Origin: Amblyomma americanum
Lineage: Eukaryota > Arthropoda > Arachnida > Ixodida > Ixodidae
DNA: 64,000 bases
Direction: 5' to 3'
Assembly: GCF_052857255.1 (NCBI RefSeq)
Contig: NC_135506.1
Span: forward strand, 73,979,056 to 74,043,055
A model generated the notes under the pieces. That model saw nothing but the letters and a program-made list of their open reading frames with translations. It was not told the DNA's origin and did not search any database. Position numbers and translations under genes: made by a program. The first letter of the stretch is position 1. Each line of letters opens with the position of its first letter. Shown one piece after another: positions 46,608-57,914 of the stretch.

Positions 46608-48225
46608 GCCGGCGTTGTGGGGACGACCATATGACGGTGACTTGTCCAGTGCAGCGTTCCTACTCGAATGCTGCCGCTGGGGCCTTCCCGCGGCGGACTT
46701 CAGCGACGCTTGCAATGCCGGCATGTTGTAGGAAGAGACATTGGTCTGCAGTATGCCAGGAGGAGACGGATATAAACCCTTGGAAAGACCCCTCGTGAGG
46801 CGCGCTACCGTTCTCAGCTACATTTCCACCAGTGGAGACAATGCTGACCAGTGATGACATGGTGTTCGTTCAGCGTGCAGCTATTGCAACCGCGCCTGCT
46901 ACTACTGCGACTGCACCTGCGGCCGATCCAGATCTGCTACTGCATCAACGGGCACGTCTGGGACAGTAACGTTGGTTTCGCCTGCTGAGACGTTGTCTTC
47001 AGCGTGGTGGATCTGTCAGTGGTTCCTGGTGCTGTGGGAAAGCAAACTGCGCGCGCTAAAAAGCCGCATACGTCGCCGGTGGCTGTGATCCCTTCCTAGG
47101 CCCGCGGTGCCTTGGCCAAGCAAGCTGGCTGCGTTATGAAGCTGACAGCTACGTCTTCGTCTGTGGGCCTCTAAACGGTTCACATTGCCCTGGCGAAATA
47201 AACGGGGCGTGTTAAGAAACTGCCAGCATTGCACGAGGAACTACAGGAGCTGCGATCGGCTCTCACTAAACCTGTGACAGGCCCCAGCTGGCCTTCACCG
47301 GAGTGTGACGCGGACAACTCTAGCGGCACTTTTAGCTTGGTGTGTGCAGTAGTTCTACAAGCCTCCTCTGCGAACTCAGTGAGTGCGAAATGAAGATGGG
47401 GCTGCCATGTGAGGTAAAGCGCTGCGTGTTTACTTTGACATCTAGCTCGGAGACACCTCTGCAGGGCCATCCGGAGATTCAGCCTCCACAAAAGGCCCGC
47501 CCTTCCTCAGGAGGGCCCGGAACTCCTGTCTGTTGTAAGTTTTCGGCGCCTTAGTTGTGCTGTGCAGTGCCACGCAACTTCTTTTCTGGCCTTTAAAGTT
47601 AATTCAAAACATAACATCAGACTTCAAAATTGTCTGCTTAAATGTTGGTCTGTCGTACGGTGCATGGGTAGCCACGTTCTATGGGTGGGTTCTCCTTCCG
47701 TTTCGTGTCTGTCTGTTGCCGGCTGCTGGCTTGCCGCTTCTTCCTTCGTTTGTTGCAGGAGGATGATGTCCCAGCTCGGGCACTCGCCTCCTATTTCCTA
47801 GCGACACGACTCGAGGAACTTATACCTGTTCTACCGCTCAATCGAATCCCGCTGGCCTTACAGATGCCTTCGTTTTATGCAACTGCTGTGGCGTTTCATC
47901 AGCATGCCCACCATGTCAACTCAAATTTAGATATCCCTGTGGACATAGTGAATCCACGGGCGTGTTGCTTAGCCGTTTGGTGCCTCCAGAGCGGAGGGGG
48001 CGGGCGGAATCTATCTCATGGTTGCTTGTGACTGCGTCCTTTCATCCTTGGTACTTGCGGGGTTTCATGTTGGAGCTGGTGGGGGGTTGCCTACGAGGGA
48101 CCGGCTGCAGCGATGGGACGTTCTGCGCTCAGCGCAGTGCCCTAACTGGCCGCTCCAGGAGACCATCACTGACATGTGAAATGCGTTTAGAAGTACGGAA
48201 AGCTGGGCAAGTTGATCACTACTAT
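46608..48225 (+). mobile_element. LINE remnant with ORF1 end, endonuclease start and C-terminus; internal deletion
   Basis: Begins right after the preceding tail with CRRCGDDHMTVTCP (about 46608-46650), a zinc knuckle, then a Ser/Ala/Pro/Lys-rich stretch with many stops. Near 47610-47650 a frame gives SDFKIVCLNVGLS, the usual opening of a LINE endonuclease. Only about 100 bp later, the frame 47681-48031 gives LALQMPSFYATAVAFHQHAH, which resembles the C-terminal domain of another tick LINE group, after the RT. The RT itself is absent, so an internal deletion of over 2 kb is likely. All frames are broken. Confidence 0.45.
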
Positions 48226-48534
48226 CCATGGTAAAACAGCGCGGAAAAACACGAGGACGGAAAAAGCACGACGACACGAGCGCTGTTTTTTCAACTGGTG
48301 ATTTATTACGCACGTGTGTACGTGTACTATTCCCGCCAAGCACTAAACAAAACAAAAAATATTCAGGAAACACTGCGTCATCACTGAACATTTTAAATCT
48401 ACATTTCTGCAAATGCATGCTCCTAAAAGGTGATTTCGCGGTTAGCCACTGGCGTAAAAATCATCACTTCAAAGCAACGCTCGTGTCGTCGTGTTTGTTT
48501 TGTCCTCGTGTTTTTCCGCGCTGTTTTACCATGG
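48226..48534. mobile_element. 309-bp element with about 62-bp terminal inverted repeats
   Basis: The left end 48226-48288 (CCATGGTAAAACAGCGCGGA...) and right end 48472-48534 (...TCCGCGCTGTTTTACCATGG) are inverted repeats of about 62 bp with about five mismatches. The interior of about 180 bp has no coding frame. Size and structure fit a MITE or foldback element. I see no clear target-site duplication in the flanks, and the transposase superfamily cannot be named. Confidence 0.85.
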
Positions 48535-48539
48535 AAGGA

Positions 48540-48960
48540 ATGTGTCGTTGCCCGTGTTTTTTGGCAAGCGGTGCATGTGTGCTTTCGATACCTTTGAGTT
48601 AACCGGCATATAGCAAAGAGTCGTTGCCCTAGTGGCCGTTTTGCCCGACTGCTGATAGTCGCGGGAGCTTTCGTGCTCTGGCGTAACCGCTTTGTTGCTG
48701 TTGCTTCAAGTCATCGCCGGCGGACACTATTTCCTATTATGGCGCGTCATCGTGTGAAGCTCCCGGACTTCCTTACGGAAGAACTCTTTTTCATTGGCGA
48801 GCAGGAATTTCTCCGCATTTGGTCGTGCCCTTTCGTGTCCGTATTGGGCCGGCATGTCAAGGTTATTTTTCGGCCGACGCGGTTTGTTTAACCTCACCTC
48901 TTGTTTGGCACAAAGTACTGCTACTCCCGCTCACTGCATCCCGTTCTCTTAGTAGAGCCA
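48540..48960. other. No gene recognised
   Basis: The 72-codon frame at 48673-48891 (+) has no known motif. Confidence 0.35.
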
Positions 48961-48965
48961 AATGT

Positions 48966-49380
48966 CATCATCATCAGCCTGACTACGCCCACTGAAGGGC
49001 AAAGGCCTCTCCCACGTTTCTCCAAATAACCCTGTCCTTTGCCAGTTGTGGCCACCGCATCCCCGCAAACTTCTTAATCTAATCCGGCCACCTAACTTTC
49101 TGCCGCCCACTGCTACGCTTGCCTTCACATAGAATCTAATCCGTCGCCCTTAAGGACCATCGGTTACCTTGCCTTCGCATTACATGCTCTGTCTACTCTG
49201 ATTTCTTCCTCTTGATTTCGACCGTAAGACGTCATTATTCCGCGTTTTTTCCCTCCCCCACCCGGCCCACTTCCGGTCTCTTAGCGTTACATCTATCATT
49301 TTTGTTTCCATAGCTTACTGTGTTGTCCTTAATTTGAGTGTAATCTTTTTCGTTGGCTTCAACGTTTCTGCCCCGTAGGT
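48966..49380 (-). mobile_element. RTE-like LINE, C-terminal end of ORF2
   Basis: Colinear with 6497-6840 and longer at its 5' side. On the minus strand the blocks read through the DRKWAGW, KRK..., RMVLKGDGLDS-type and KVRWPD-type segments with stops and a frameshift. The 3' end carries a short ATGATGATGACA tail at 48966-48978. It directly abuts a SINE 3' end at 49381. Confidence 0.78.
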
Positions 49381-49455
49381 AAGCCACCACTACGGCGTGC
49401 CTTATAGCCTGAATCGTTTTGGGACCTTATACCCCCATTATCTATAAACCATAAA
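49381..49455 (+). mobile_element. Ruka-like SINE, last 75 bp only
   Basis: CCACTACGGCGTGCCTTATA, then GCCTGAATCGTTTTGGGACC and an ending in ACCCCCATTATCTATAAACC match the SINE 3' third. Confidence 0.75.
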
Positions 49456-49459
49456 CATT

Positions 49460-49878
49460 ATGCATATCTTCAATGTATTTAAGAACGTATTTTCTTTACA
49501 TTACTGATATCTCCAAGCTCGCTGTATATAATTTTCATGTTTATCTCATCTCTGTACATTTGTATAGAGCGATCCATTTTCTGCTGTAGATGTGTTTTTC
49601 CTAAATTCTGAGTTCTGATATGCGTGCTGTCTAGTGCTGTATACCTTTCCCTTTGTGGCTACTTGTATCCTTGTGATTGTTCCGTAAACTTTGTAACCAG
49701 ACCGATGTAAAGGCAGCCACAAGCGAAGCTGCGCGGCCACTTGCCTTAACGTTAACCAGTTCTTCGTTTGGTGCGGGAAGGCGGGGTGTGCCGGGTTGTC
49801 CAACAGTACGAGCACAGTTTTTGCGAACGGTGCTCTTCTTGCAGAGATTATGAAAAAAACTGTGAGATCACTGCGGCA
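49460..49878. other. No gene recognised
   Basis: No motif found. The minus frame at 49546-49815 looks like chance. Confidence 0.35.
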
Positions 49879-49879
49879 A

Positions 49880-50420
49880 CCGCACTGAAGGTAAGCATAA
49901 GTATTTTCTGGAACTCCTTTGTACTCTTTCGTTTATGTTCCTCTTAATTAGCTCCAATTAATTGTGTCACCATATGACGTACGTCACACATATTACGTCA
50001 AACAACTTTTTTTTTCTTTCCAGACGTCGCTTTAACCCTCCCACACTCATGAAGACTACTGTGAGACGTGATGCTGAACGCAATTTGTCCTATATTTTCA
50101 CTTAATTAGCTCTAATTAATTCATTGTAGCACAATATGACGCTTGACCTCTGACGCCGCACCACATTTTTTTTCTTTCTAGACGTCCATGTAAGCCACCG
50201 ACACTTCTGACGCCCACGGTGACACGTGGCCCCGGACGCCATTTCGTCGCATTTTCCCGCTTAATTGGCTAAAGTAATTAATTACACCACATGCACCTCA
50301 AGATTTCCGCAGCAAGATGTTTTGATGCTCTATTTAATGCCACCATTCTTTTCTTTTATTTCAACCCGTTAGAATGTTATCGTGATGACAAGCTCGTGAT
50401 GACACGAAACCGCAAACATA
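49880..50420. repeat. Diverged tandem repeat, period about 158-169 bp
   Basis: The palindrome-rich block CTTAATTAGCTCCAATTAAT recurs at 49943, 50101 and (as CTTAATTGGCTAAAGTAATT) 50270. A TTTTTTTTTCTTTCCAGACG block at about 50009 recurs at about 50167. At least two full units and part of a third are visible, with about 65-80 percent identity by eye. Each poly-T run ending in CAG or TAG resembles a 3' splice site, but no exon follows that I recognise. Confidence 0.75.
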
Positions 50421-51830
50421 GCCATGAAATGCTTGCGCATTAATAGTACAAAGAGAGCCGATCGTAGGAAACGTGGAGCATCGGATGCCTTTCCCCGCCC
50501 TGCCCTTCATCTAGGCAGCACCGTGCTGCAGCCGCAAGCAAGTCTAACTACGTTCCGCCCCAATGCCATCTGTATTTTTTTCTTTCCACTGATGTCTATT
50601 CGCAAAAATGGTTATGACAGTTTCATTCGTACTTGAATTAATTTTCTTCGCTTATCAACCTTGCAAATAAAAAAATGGAGAGCGGATAAGTCAACTAAAA
50701 GAAAATGGGAGTTCGACTACAAAGAGCGATACCGACAAAGAACTTTTCCCAAGCTTTCACCGCATGCCAGCAGAGTAGACGGGCCCGCGGACGTGAGTTT
50801 GCGGTCGGTGTCACTGAGTGTCTCGATGCGGCTCCTTCATCGGGCATCCGTACGTTCGGGACGGAGGACTCGGTACTGGGCTAGGCAGCAGTGCTCAAAG
50901 GCTAATATCACGAAGCGCTGGTACTCGAGCAGTAAAATAAGGTCTGCTTGATCGGTGACGTCGTAAGAGCTAACGAAATATTTGTGTTCTTATACGGCAA
51001 ATAAAAAGCGTTAGTTTGCAGTACTGGTTGTGTTCCTCCTTCTGTTTCCAGCGTCCTGTTTCAAGGCAATCACCCGACTCAGACCTTCATTCCGCATCGG
51101 CACAGGTGAAGAATCTGGCAGTGAGTCTATGGCCCCGACAAGTACGTTTATTCTAAGCAAGCAAACTTTTTAGGCTATGAAAAGAAAGAAAAAACATATC
51201 AACATAGAATGTGACTCATCCGTGCGCACGGTACACTGATAGAAGCTGCTAGTATATAATTTTATTCTCACTCGTTCTGCGCTTAAGAAATCGTAGTTTT
51301 TGCCCTTATATGATCTGTAATGAAGAATAGATGGTGCCGGTGCCTTTTTAAGCGAAACAAAGTTCGTTCTATTTGCTAAAAAACCCTGAACGGTATATTC
51401 TGGCCGTATGCCCACTTGAACTTGTTACTGCACCGTATAGTGCGTGCACATTTTCACTGCTTTCTGTGCAAAAACGCGGGCCAGACAGAAAGCGCTGCTC
51501 GCGCACTAAGTGCGCTTGACAATGTCTTTAATCTGGACACACTGATATCTGATTCCAAGCGAGTCCTGATTTGAAATGTCTTGAATATAAAAAAAATGTT
51601 TTCAAGGACCTTGAGTTTGTGCGGAACCTTGAAAACCTTCGAATTTTTAGCGGATTACACTGTTTGTCATTTATCGTCATTGTTTGTTGAGATACACGAG
51701 TGGGTCAGGAAGCTAAGGCAAGATCTTGATATCTGAACTGAATTCGAGAAGAAAAAAAAGGGTATGGACAAGGGTACACGGTTTGAAGAGACAATTACCA
51801 ATGGTCACTTGGGGTAACAGAATTTATTGC
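50421..51830. other. No gene recognised (1.4 kb)
   Basis: Anonymous DNA. A 96-codon frame at 50661-50951 (+), rich in Arg, Ser and Lys, has no family match that I recognise. Confidence 0.4.
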
Positions 51831-51832
51831 AA

Positions 51833-51975
51833 GAAAAGGCAAGCCTAGAAGGAGGCCGCAGATTCCGGTGGGCGGATGAGATTCAGAAGTTTGCGGCGAT
51901 ATGATGGCCGCAGTTCGCATAGGACAAGGTTAATTGGAGAGACAATGGAGAGGCATCTTTCGTGCATTTGCTGTA
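51833..51975 (+). mobile_element. RTE-like LINE scrap, opposite orientation
   Basis: Plus-strand reading gives RWADEIQKFAAIWWPQFA and then DKVNWRDNGEASF, the last 45 or so codons of RTE ORF2, with one stop between the blocks. The other three RTE fragments in the window are on the minus strand. Confidence 0.75.
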
Positions 51976-51979
51976 GTTT

Positions 51980-53645
51980 GTTTTGTGTGGAAAATCGTAC
52001 ACAAGTCTATGTACGTCACTGCAGATTGGTGATGAAGAAAAAACCTAAGCTGACGAAGAACAATTCCACCCACATTTTTTTCGTGTTCAAGAGAAGTGTC
52101 AAATCTGAATCCACTGTGACAAAATCCATCACCGAGTTTTTGAACACATGGAATAAATATGCACCTGCATATGTATTCATGACATTTCTCGCAAATATTT
52201 GAGCTTCGTCCTCAATATTGCCATTTATTTTCAGCCATTTTTAAGCCATCTCATAAGGTAATTAGGTTTTGTCTTCGTTGTTGCTGCTGTCCTCTGAGCT
52301 ACTGCAATCGCTATCCAAATTGATAAGGGTGAGTACAGCTGCACGATGTGAGGAAATACTGTCGGTAGTAACGTAACCAAACCCCGAGGGTTAACAGGTG
52401 ATTTTTAATATTTGCTAAAAATCGCAAACCTTGCTTTACCATTGCGGAAGTGGTGGCATCTCATCCTTAGTAGTTTCGGCGAAATCTGCTTCTGCTGAAA
52501 TATTGATTTTGAACTTCTGAAGATTACTTCTTCGTGCAGAGAAATGCGGAGTGTTAAACAGCTGTTCATTTTAAGCCAAGGTCATGGAAGCATTGAGCAC
52601 GGATTGAGCGTAAGTAAGCAATTTACGGTCGAAAATTTGAACAGACTTTCTTGCATATCAGAGCGGGTTATGTGAGACGCTATGCGCAAAGCAGATAGCA
52701 CTCATAATCTGCAGACCCCAAAGGGGATCTTGGGCGTCAATGGTTTCTGCAAGGGTTCATAATTGCGGTTTTCGAAGCTAGAAAAAGCAGGAGACTGGAA
52801 TTGCATAGAGGGAGATGCATAAAAAGCATCGCCTTTGTGAGGGAGCTTGGTGAAGAAGTTAATTTGACGACCAGAAAAATGTTTCCAGTAGCTTTTTTTG
52901 GGGTGGTTTAGCGCCTTCGGTAACAAGACAGAGGCTGGAAATGACCTGACATGGGTGATAATAAAGACCAATGGTTTGACGAACACTGTTAAAGAAACGT
53001 CTTAAGATATTCCTAACCTCCGTGTTGAGCTGGAAAGCGAGGAAGCTCGGCCTTTGTAAAAGCTGCGACTAAAAAGATATTTCCTGAAGTTGTAAAATCA
53101 AGCAAGACCAAACAACTAAATGACTAATGCTTGTCTTAAAATTCTATAAAACATTGCGTCGATAGGCCGCTGTGTTGATCTTTGAAAAAAAGAATATGGG
53201 CGATTCCTTGAAGGTGTTTGAAAACGCTTGAATTTCGGAGCTTGGAACCGCTAGAATAAACCCTGCAATATATTGCTTCGCTGAAGCTGCGTAGCCTTGT
53301 GCAACTTCCATCTGAAATTCAGCTTTTATTGGAGGTCAAATCAATATAACTGTTAGTACGCAAATAGGCTCGTGGTTTAGTCCTTCCCAGTGTGGCTTTG
53401 GACACAAACATGCCAGCTTAGGTCCTGACCAGTAACCTGACATACATACATGTAAATATATTTCTGTCTTTAGAAGCACTTAGCGGAACTTTAGAAGCAC
53501 TTTGGCGCTATGCATGGGTGCGGGGAGGCAAAATCTTTGCTCGTAAGACAGAAAACTCCCCTGTGCTTCGCGTAACATGCGAAGCTGACCTGGAAAAGAT
53601 GATGTAGTTCTTTCCTATCTGCCGGTGCGGCCATTTTTGTTCCTT
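51980..53645. other. No gene recognised (1.7 kb)
   Basis: Minus-strand frames at 52080-52990 are slightly longer than average and include an acidic DSDCSSSEDSSNNED stretch near 52290-52330, but they are interrupted by stops and match nothing I know. Confidence 0.4.
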
Positions 53646-53649
53646 TTGC

Positions 53650-56505
53650 TCCGATGATTATATCAGGTGACGTTCGCTGCCCAGGCGGCGGTGCCTACAC
53701 CTCATTCTTACATTGTAACACGCAATGGGCTAGGAACAAGCATGACGAACTGATGTTGTTGCTTGCTGACTTTGGTTTCAAATTTGACATCATCATGCTC
53801 AGAGAAACGTGGTACGAATCTGAAGAGGAAGTACTTTGCCTGTCTGGTTTTCGAACCTTTTTTTTTAAATAGATCACATCGCCGTGGTGGGGGTGTTTTG
53901 CAACTTGCATCCGAGCACATGTCATGCAGCTTACACACCGAGTTTTCGATAGTAACGCCAGATTATGAAGCCTTATCCTTACAGTATCAGAAATCTGTAT
54001 TTATTGTGCTATACCGCCCACCGGATGGTAAACTGGACGCATTTTTTGCTTTTCTTGAGAGCGTACTGAGTTTTGTGTTATTAAATAGCCTGCACATTAC
54101 AATTGGGGTGACTGTAACATTAACCTATTGCAAAATACAATTCAGTCACAAGAATTATAGGTAATGTTGGATTCATTTGGTTGCAAAAACGTTATAAATG
54201 AGCCAACACGCATCAGCCACTCTTCTGAAAGTCTTCTGGATTTATTCATAACTAACAGCATTGAAGACACGGTACATTCTGGTGTTGTCTCAGCAGCCGT
54301 GAGTGACCACTTACCTATTTATATGTTTTGTAAACACGGTGAGATTATGAAAAAAAGTGTGAATCATTCTGAGTCATTCATTGTTCAAGAGATAAATCCG
54401 AGAACGTTAAATAAATTTAGGGAAGAAATTCAAAAAGTAAATTGGAACCCTGTCTTAGAATGTATAGACGCTAACAAAGCCTACAACATTCTCATTTCTA
54501 TCCTTACTGCAGCCTACAGAACCTGCTTTAGATTCAAAATGATAAAAAAATCCAAGAAGATACGTAAGCCCTGGCTTACGAATAATTGTCTCAACATGAT
54601 ATGAAAAAAATATGCGTTGTATTCTGTATTTTTGCAAACAAAAAACTATGCAGACCTTCTTGCTTATAAAAAACACAGAAACTTCGTGACAAAGTTTTTA
54701 CGGAATGCTAAAAACTGCTATTTTAAAAACCTCTTGGGGAAACCGGGTGCTCGTGGTAAAGAAATCTGGCGCGAAATGAACAAACTATTACAAAGGGGAA
54801 GCCGTCAAAATGAAGAACTTGAAATAATACTTAATAATGAAGCATTTAAAGGACAAAATTTGGCGAACAAGTTTAATGAATATTTCATAAATCTTGTTGA
54901 TAGCGTCCACGATGAAACTGCCACGAGCTTCCTGAACAAGCAGATTACAAACAGTGCTTTCTTTGAGCCGGCATCTCCTGAGGAAATATTCTCAGTATTT
55001 TTGTCACTGAAAAATAGTAAAGCACGTGATATAGATGGACTTCAGATAGAACCTATCAAGTTTGTACTCGAACTCCTGGTACCAGTTTTCACCCATCTGT
55101 TTAATATTTGTTTGTCTACAGGTGTTTTTTAGACAAAATGAAGCTAGCAAAGGTTTCGGTGTTGTACAAGTCTGGAGACAGAAATGACTTATCCAATTAC
55201 CGACCAGTAGCAATATTACCTGTAATATCAAAAGGTTTGGAAAAAGTTATTTGTAATAGAGTGACAACGTTTTGTAATAAGTTTTCTATTATAACGCCTC
55301 AGCAGTATGGTTTTCGAAAGCAGGTGTCAACCGAACTGGCTCTACTGACGCAAAAGGAGTACATACTTGATGGATTTGAAGAAAGGAAGGTAACCCTTGG
55401 TATATTTGTGGATTTTTTGAAGGCGTTCGACAGGATTAATCATGCTACTTTACTATGTAAATTAACACGTTATGGATTTCGGTGAAAAACTCTAAAATTA
55501 CTAAAATCATATCTAGAACAAAGAAAACAGTGCGTCGCTCTTACCGGTGAATATTCATCTTTGCTTACTGTGAAAGCAGGGGTTCCGCAGGGCAGTATAC
55601 TGGGACCGATCTTATTCAATCTTTATATTAATGATTTAATAAGCATTAGTGATCAAGCATATTTTGTTATCTATGCAGACGACACTAGCATTTTCTTTCA
55701 GTCCAAGGAGATTAAGGAACTCGCAAGTTTAGCCAATACCACCCTCGATAGGTTGTCTCAATGGAGCACAGTAAATTCCTTAAAAATAAACGCAGCGAAA
55801 ACCAAATGTATTTTATTTGCGCCGGTGCAAAAGCAAATAAATCGTAGCTTGGATATCTATTTTGACAATTCTAAAATAGAGCTCGAGAAACAGGTTAAAA
55901 CACTAGGAGTCATTTTTAGCGAAAATTTAACTTGGGACGCTCATGTTGGCCTTGTAGCTAAAAAGTTGGCGAGGGCATACGGAATGATTTGTAGATTGCG
56001 ACAGGTGATTCCACCGAAACTCAAGCTTCTTGTATATAATGCCTTATTTCTCCCGCATATAAACTACTGTGACCTTGTTTGGGGGACAACATCTGCTACA
56101 CACATCCACAAATTACTTTTAATACAGAAAAAAGCTATCCGCCATATTGCAAATGTCCCATACGATTCCCATACGCGGGATTTATTTCAATCATTTAATG
56201 TCTTGACTGTCACGCATGCATACATATTTAACCTGTTCTTAAAATACAAGAGCAGCTTAAAACACACAAATGAGCATTTTCTTCGAATGAGCCGCCTTAA
56301 AAAATCCGTGCAGCTGCCATACAGCGTAAGGCAAAGAGATACATGGGATTTGCCCTTTTCCCGAACCAACAACGGTTTTAACAGGTTGCAATATCGTGTA
56401 CCATTCCTGCTAAATAGCCTTGAAAGGTTACATATAGACCCGAACACCATGACTAGAAAACAATGGAAAAAAGTTTTAGTGACGAACGACGGTATCCAAA
56501 TTTAA
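53650..56505 (+). pseudogene. CR1-like ORF2 (endonuclease and RT), few breaks
   Basis: The endonuclease begins LHCNTQWARNKHDELMLLL and has RETWYESEE, RGGGVLQLASEH, VLYRPPDGK, SLLDLFITN and SDHLPI. The expected GDFN box is altered (GVTVT near 54105). RT has YRPVAILPVISKGLEKVI, QYGFRKQVST, LGIFVDFLKAFDRINHA, GVPQGSILGPILFNLYIND (55585-55641) and YADDTSIFF (55672-55698), so the catalytic aspartates remain. The C-terminus from VKTLGVIFSENLTW to LVTNDGIQI is intact in one 314-codon frame (55561-56505). Breaks: frameshifts in T runs near 53860 and 55125, a frameshift near 54150, and TGA stops at 54602 and 55483. Both T-run shifts could be sequencing errors. Confidence 0.87.
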
Positions 56506-56753
56506 GAAAAAAGTACAGAAGAAAAATGTTGTAATGTAAACGTTTTCTCTTATTTTGGAGCATGCTTGTTTTTGTATTAGGTTCGTACGATTCTTTTATT
56601 TGTCTGTACGTCCTCAGTGCAAATGGTCTAACTTAGACCAGAAACTCGTTTTTTTTTCCTTTCCCTTTTGCTGCATATGTATCCAAATATGTTGGCCTGC
56701 ACGTGAGATGCTGTTGTACGCGAATACATTTGTATTGCTTTATCTGTGAGATG

Positions 56754-56756
<3 letters not shown>
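53650..56756 (+). mobile_element. CR1-like LINE, body with endonuclease and RT, lightly damaged
   Basis: The ORF2 region runs to a natural stop at 56503-56505, then about 250 bp of 3' UTR lead into a TA microsatellite at 56757. There is no RNase H, which with the motif set points to the CR1/L2 side of non-LTR elements. ORF1 is absent, so the copy is 5' truncated. The missing 3' end with a (GATTT)n tail may be the segment at 58992-59156, beyond the palindrome. Confidence 0.85.

Positions 56757-56845
<89 letters not shown>
56757..56845. repeat. (TA)n microsatellite, left of the palindrome
   Basis: About 44 TA units. A 43-bp unique segment (56846-56888) separates it from the palindrome arm. Confidence 0.97.
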
Positions 56846-56847
<2 letters not shown>

Positions 56848-56888
56848 TAGAAAGATAAACGTATTTGGTTGCTAGAGGCAAAAATTCA

Positions 56889-57893
56889 AAGTTGAAAACG
56901 CTTCATTTAGCCATAGATTTATTTTGAGTCGACGTTTCGGACAGAGCCTGTCCTTTCTCAAGACTGAAGTTACAGGGGTCTTCTTCCTCTTCTTAAGGAG
57001 TTGGCACTGGCACACATGTACGACACATGAACAAAAGAAACAAACGGTGGCAAAGAATACTAGAAAAGATACAGATAGAAAGGGAAAAAAGGGGGAACAA
57101 ATAAAAAAGAAAAACGTGTTGTACCCCGCCGCCCACCCCGAAGCCGCGGGGAGCCGACCCCGGACGAGGGAAACAAAAAAAAGGAAAACACGGAGCGGGC
57201 GAGGATAATGGCTACCCATCAAGGCAACAGAGCGGCGGCGTGTAAGGTGGACAGGAGCAGACGGTGGCGGGATCGCCCTACACACAAAAGTTAAAGACGC
57301 GTGCACTCGCGTGCCCCGTACACAAAGAGTAAACAAATAAACAGAATAAAATGCAGACAGGGTCGGAGCTTCCGTCATCTTGAACCACTCCGGCAGCCAG
57401 AGCCAAGGCCGAATCAGAGGCGCCGTGAGCTTAACTAAACACACGTGCACTGTGCATGAAAACACCCAGACACACAGCAGTAAAACATCCGAGCTCATGC
57501 CAGTGTCGTGTGGCGGCTAAATGACAATGGCGGGAGCATTTAGGCGAGTAAGGTGTACAGAAACAGACGGTGGCGGAATTGTCCAACATATATAAATTGG
57601 AGATGCTTGCACTCGCGTGACCTGGCCAGAAAAAGTAAACAAATAAACAAAATAAAATGCAGACAGGACAGGAGACTTCCGTCATCTGGAACCATTTCCG
57701 CAGCCCGAGTCAAGGTAGAATCAGGGCGCCGTGAGCTTAACTACACACACGTGCACTGTGCCTGAAAACACCCACAAAAGAAAAAAAGTGGAAAAACATC
57801 CGAGTTCGGCCAAGTGTGGTGTGGGAGGTAAATGTGAATGGCGTGAGCAATTAGGCAAGGGTTCTTCAATTGTACCCCGTCGTCAAGGTAATC
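56889..57893 (-). repeat. Left arm of a giant palindrome (about 1005 bp)
   Basis: Pairs with 57915-58919 as reverse complement: position p pairs with 115808 minus p along the whole length, so there is no net insertion or deletion. I found one base difference (57543 against 58265). Read outward (minus strand), it carries a near-tandem pair of 306-bp units, then a CT-rich segment, then a six-bp stem GGACAG/CTGTCC followed by GAAACGTCGAC at the outer end. A 208-codon frame spans it but looks non-coding. I infer a Penelope-type terminal segment. Confidence 0.95.
57244..57860. repeat. Two 306-bp tandem units inside the left arm
   Basis: GACGGTGGCGG occurs at 57260-57270 and 57566-57576, and GAGCTTAACTA at 57427 and 57733, both 306 bp apart. 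The two units are clearly diverged from each other (roughly 75-80 percent by eye), far more than the two palindrome arms. The mirror copy lies at about 57948-58564. So the tandem duplication is old and the inversion is recent. Confidence 0.85.
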
Positions 57894-57914
57894 GAACTGG
57901 GAAGATAGGGGCAG

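Noticed and set aside
50661..50951. Basic 96-codon ORF as a host gene
   Set aside because: No homologous pattern recognised, no upstream promoter features and no splice signals in a sensible place.
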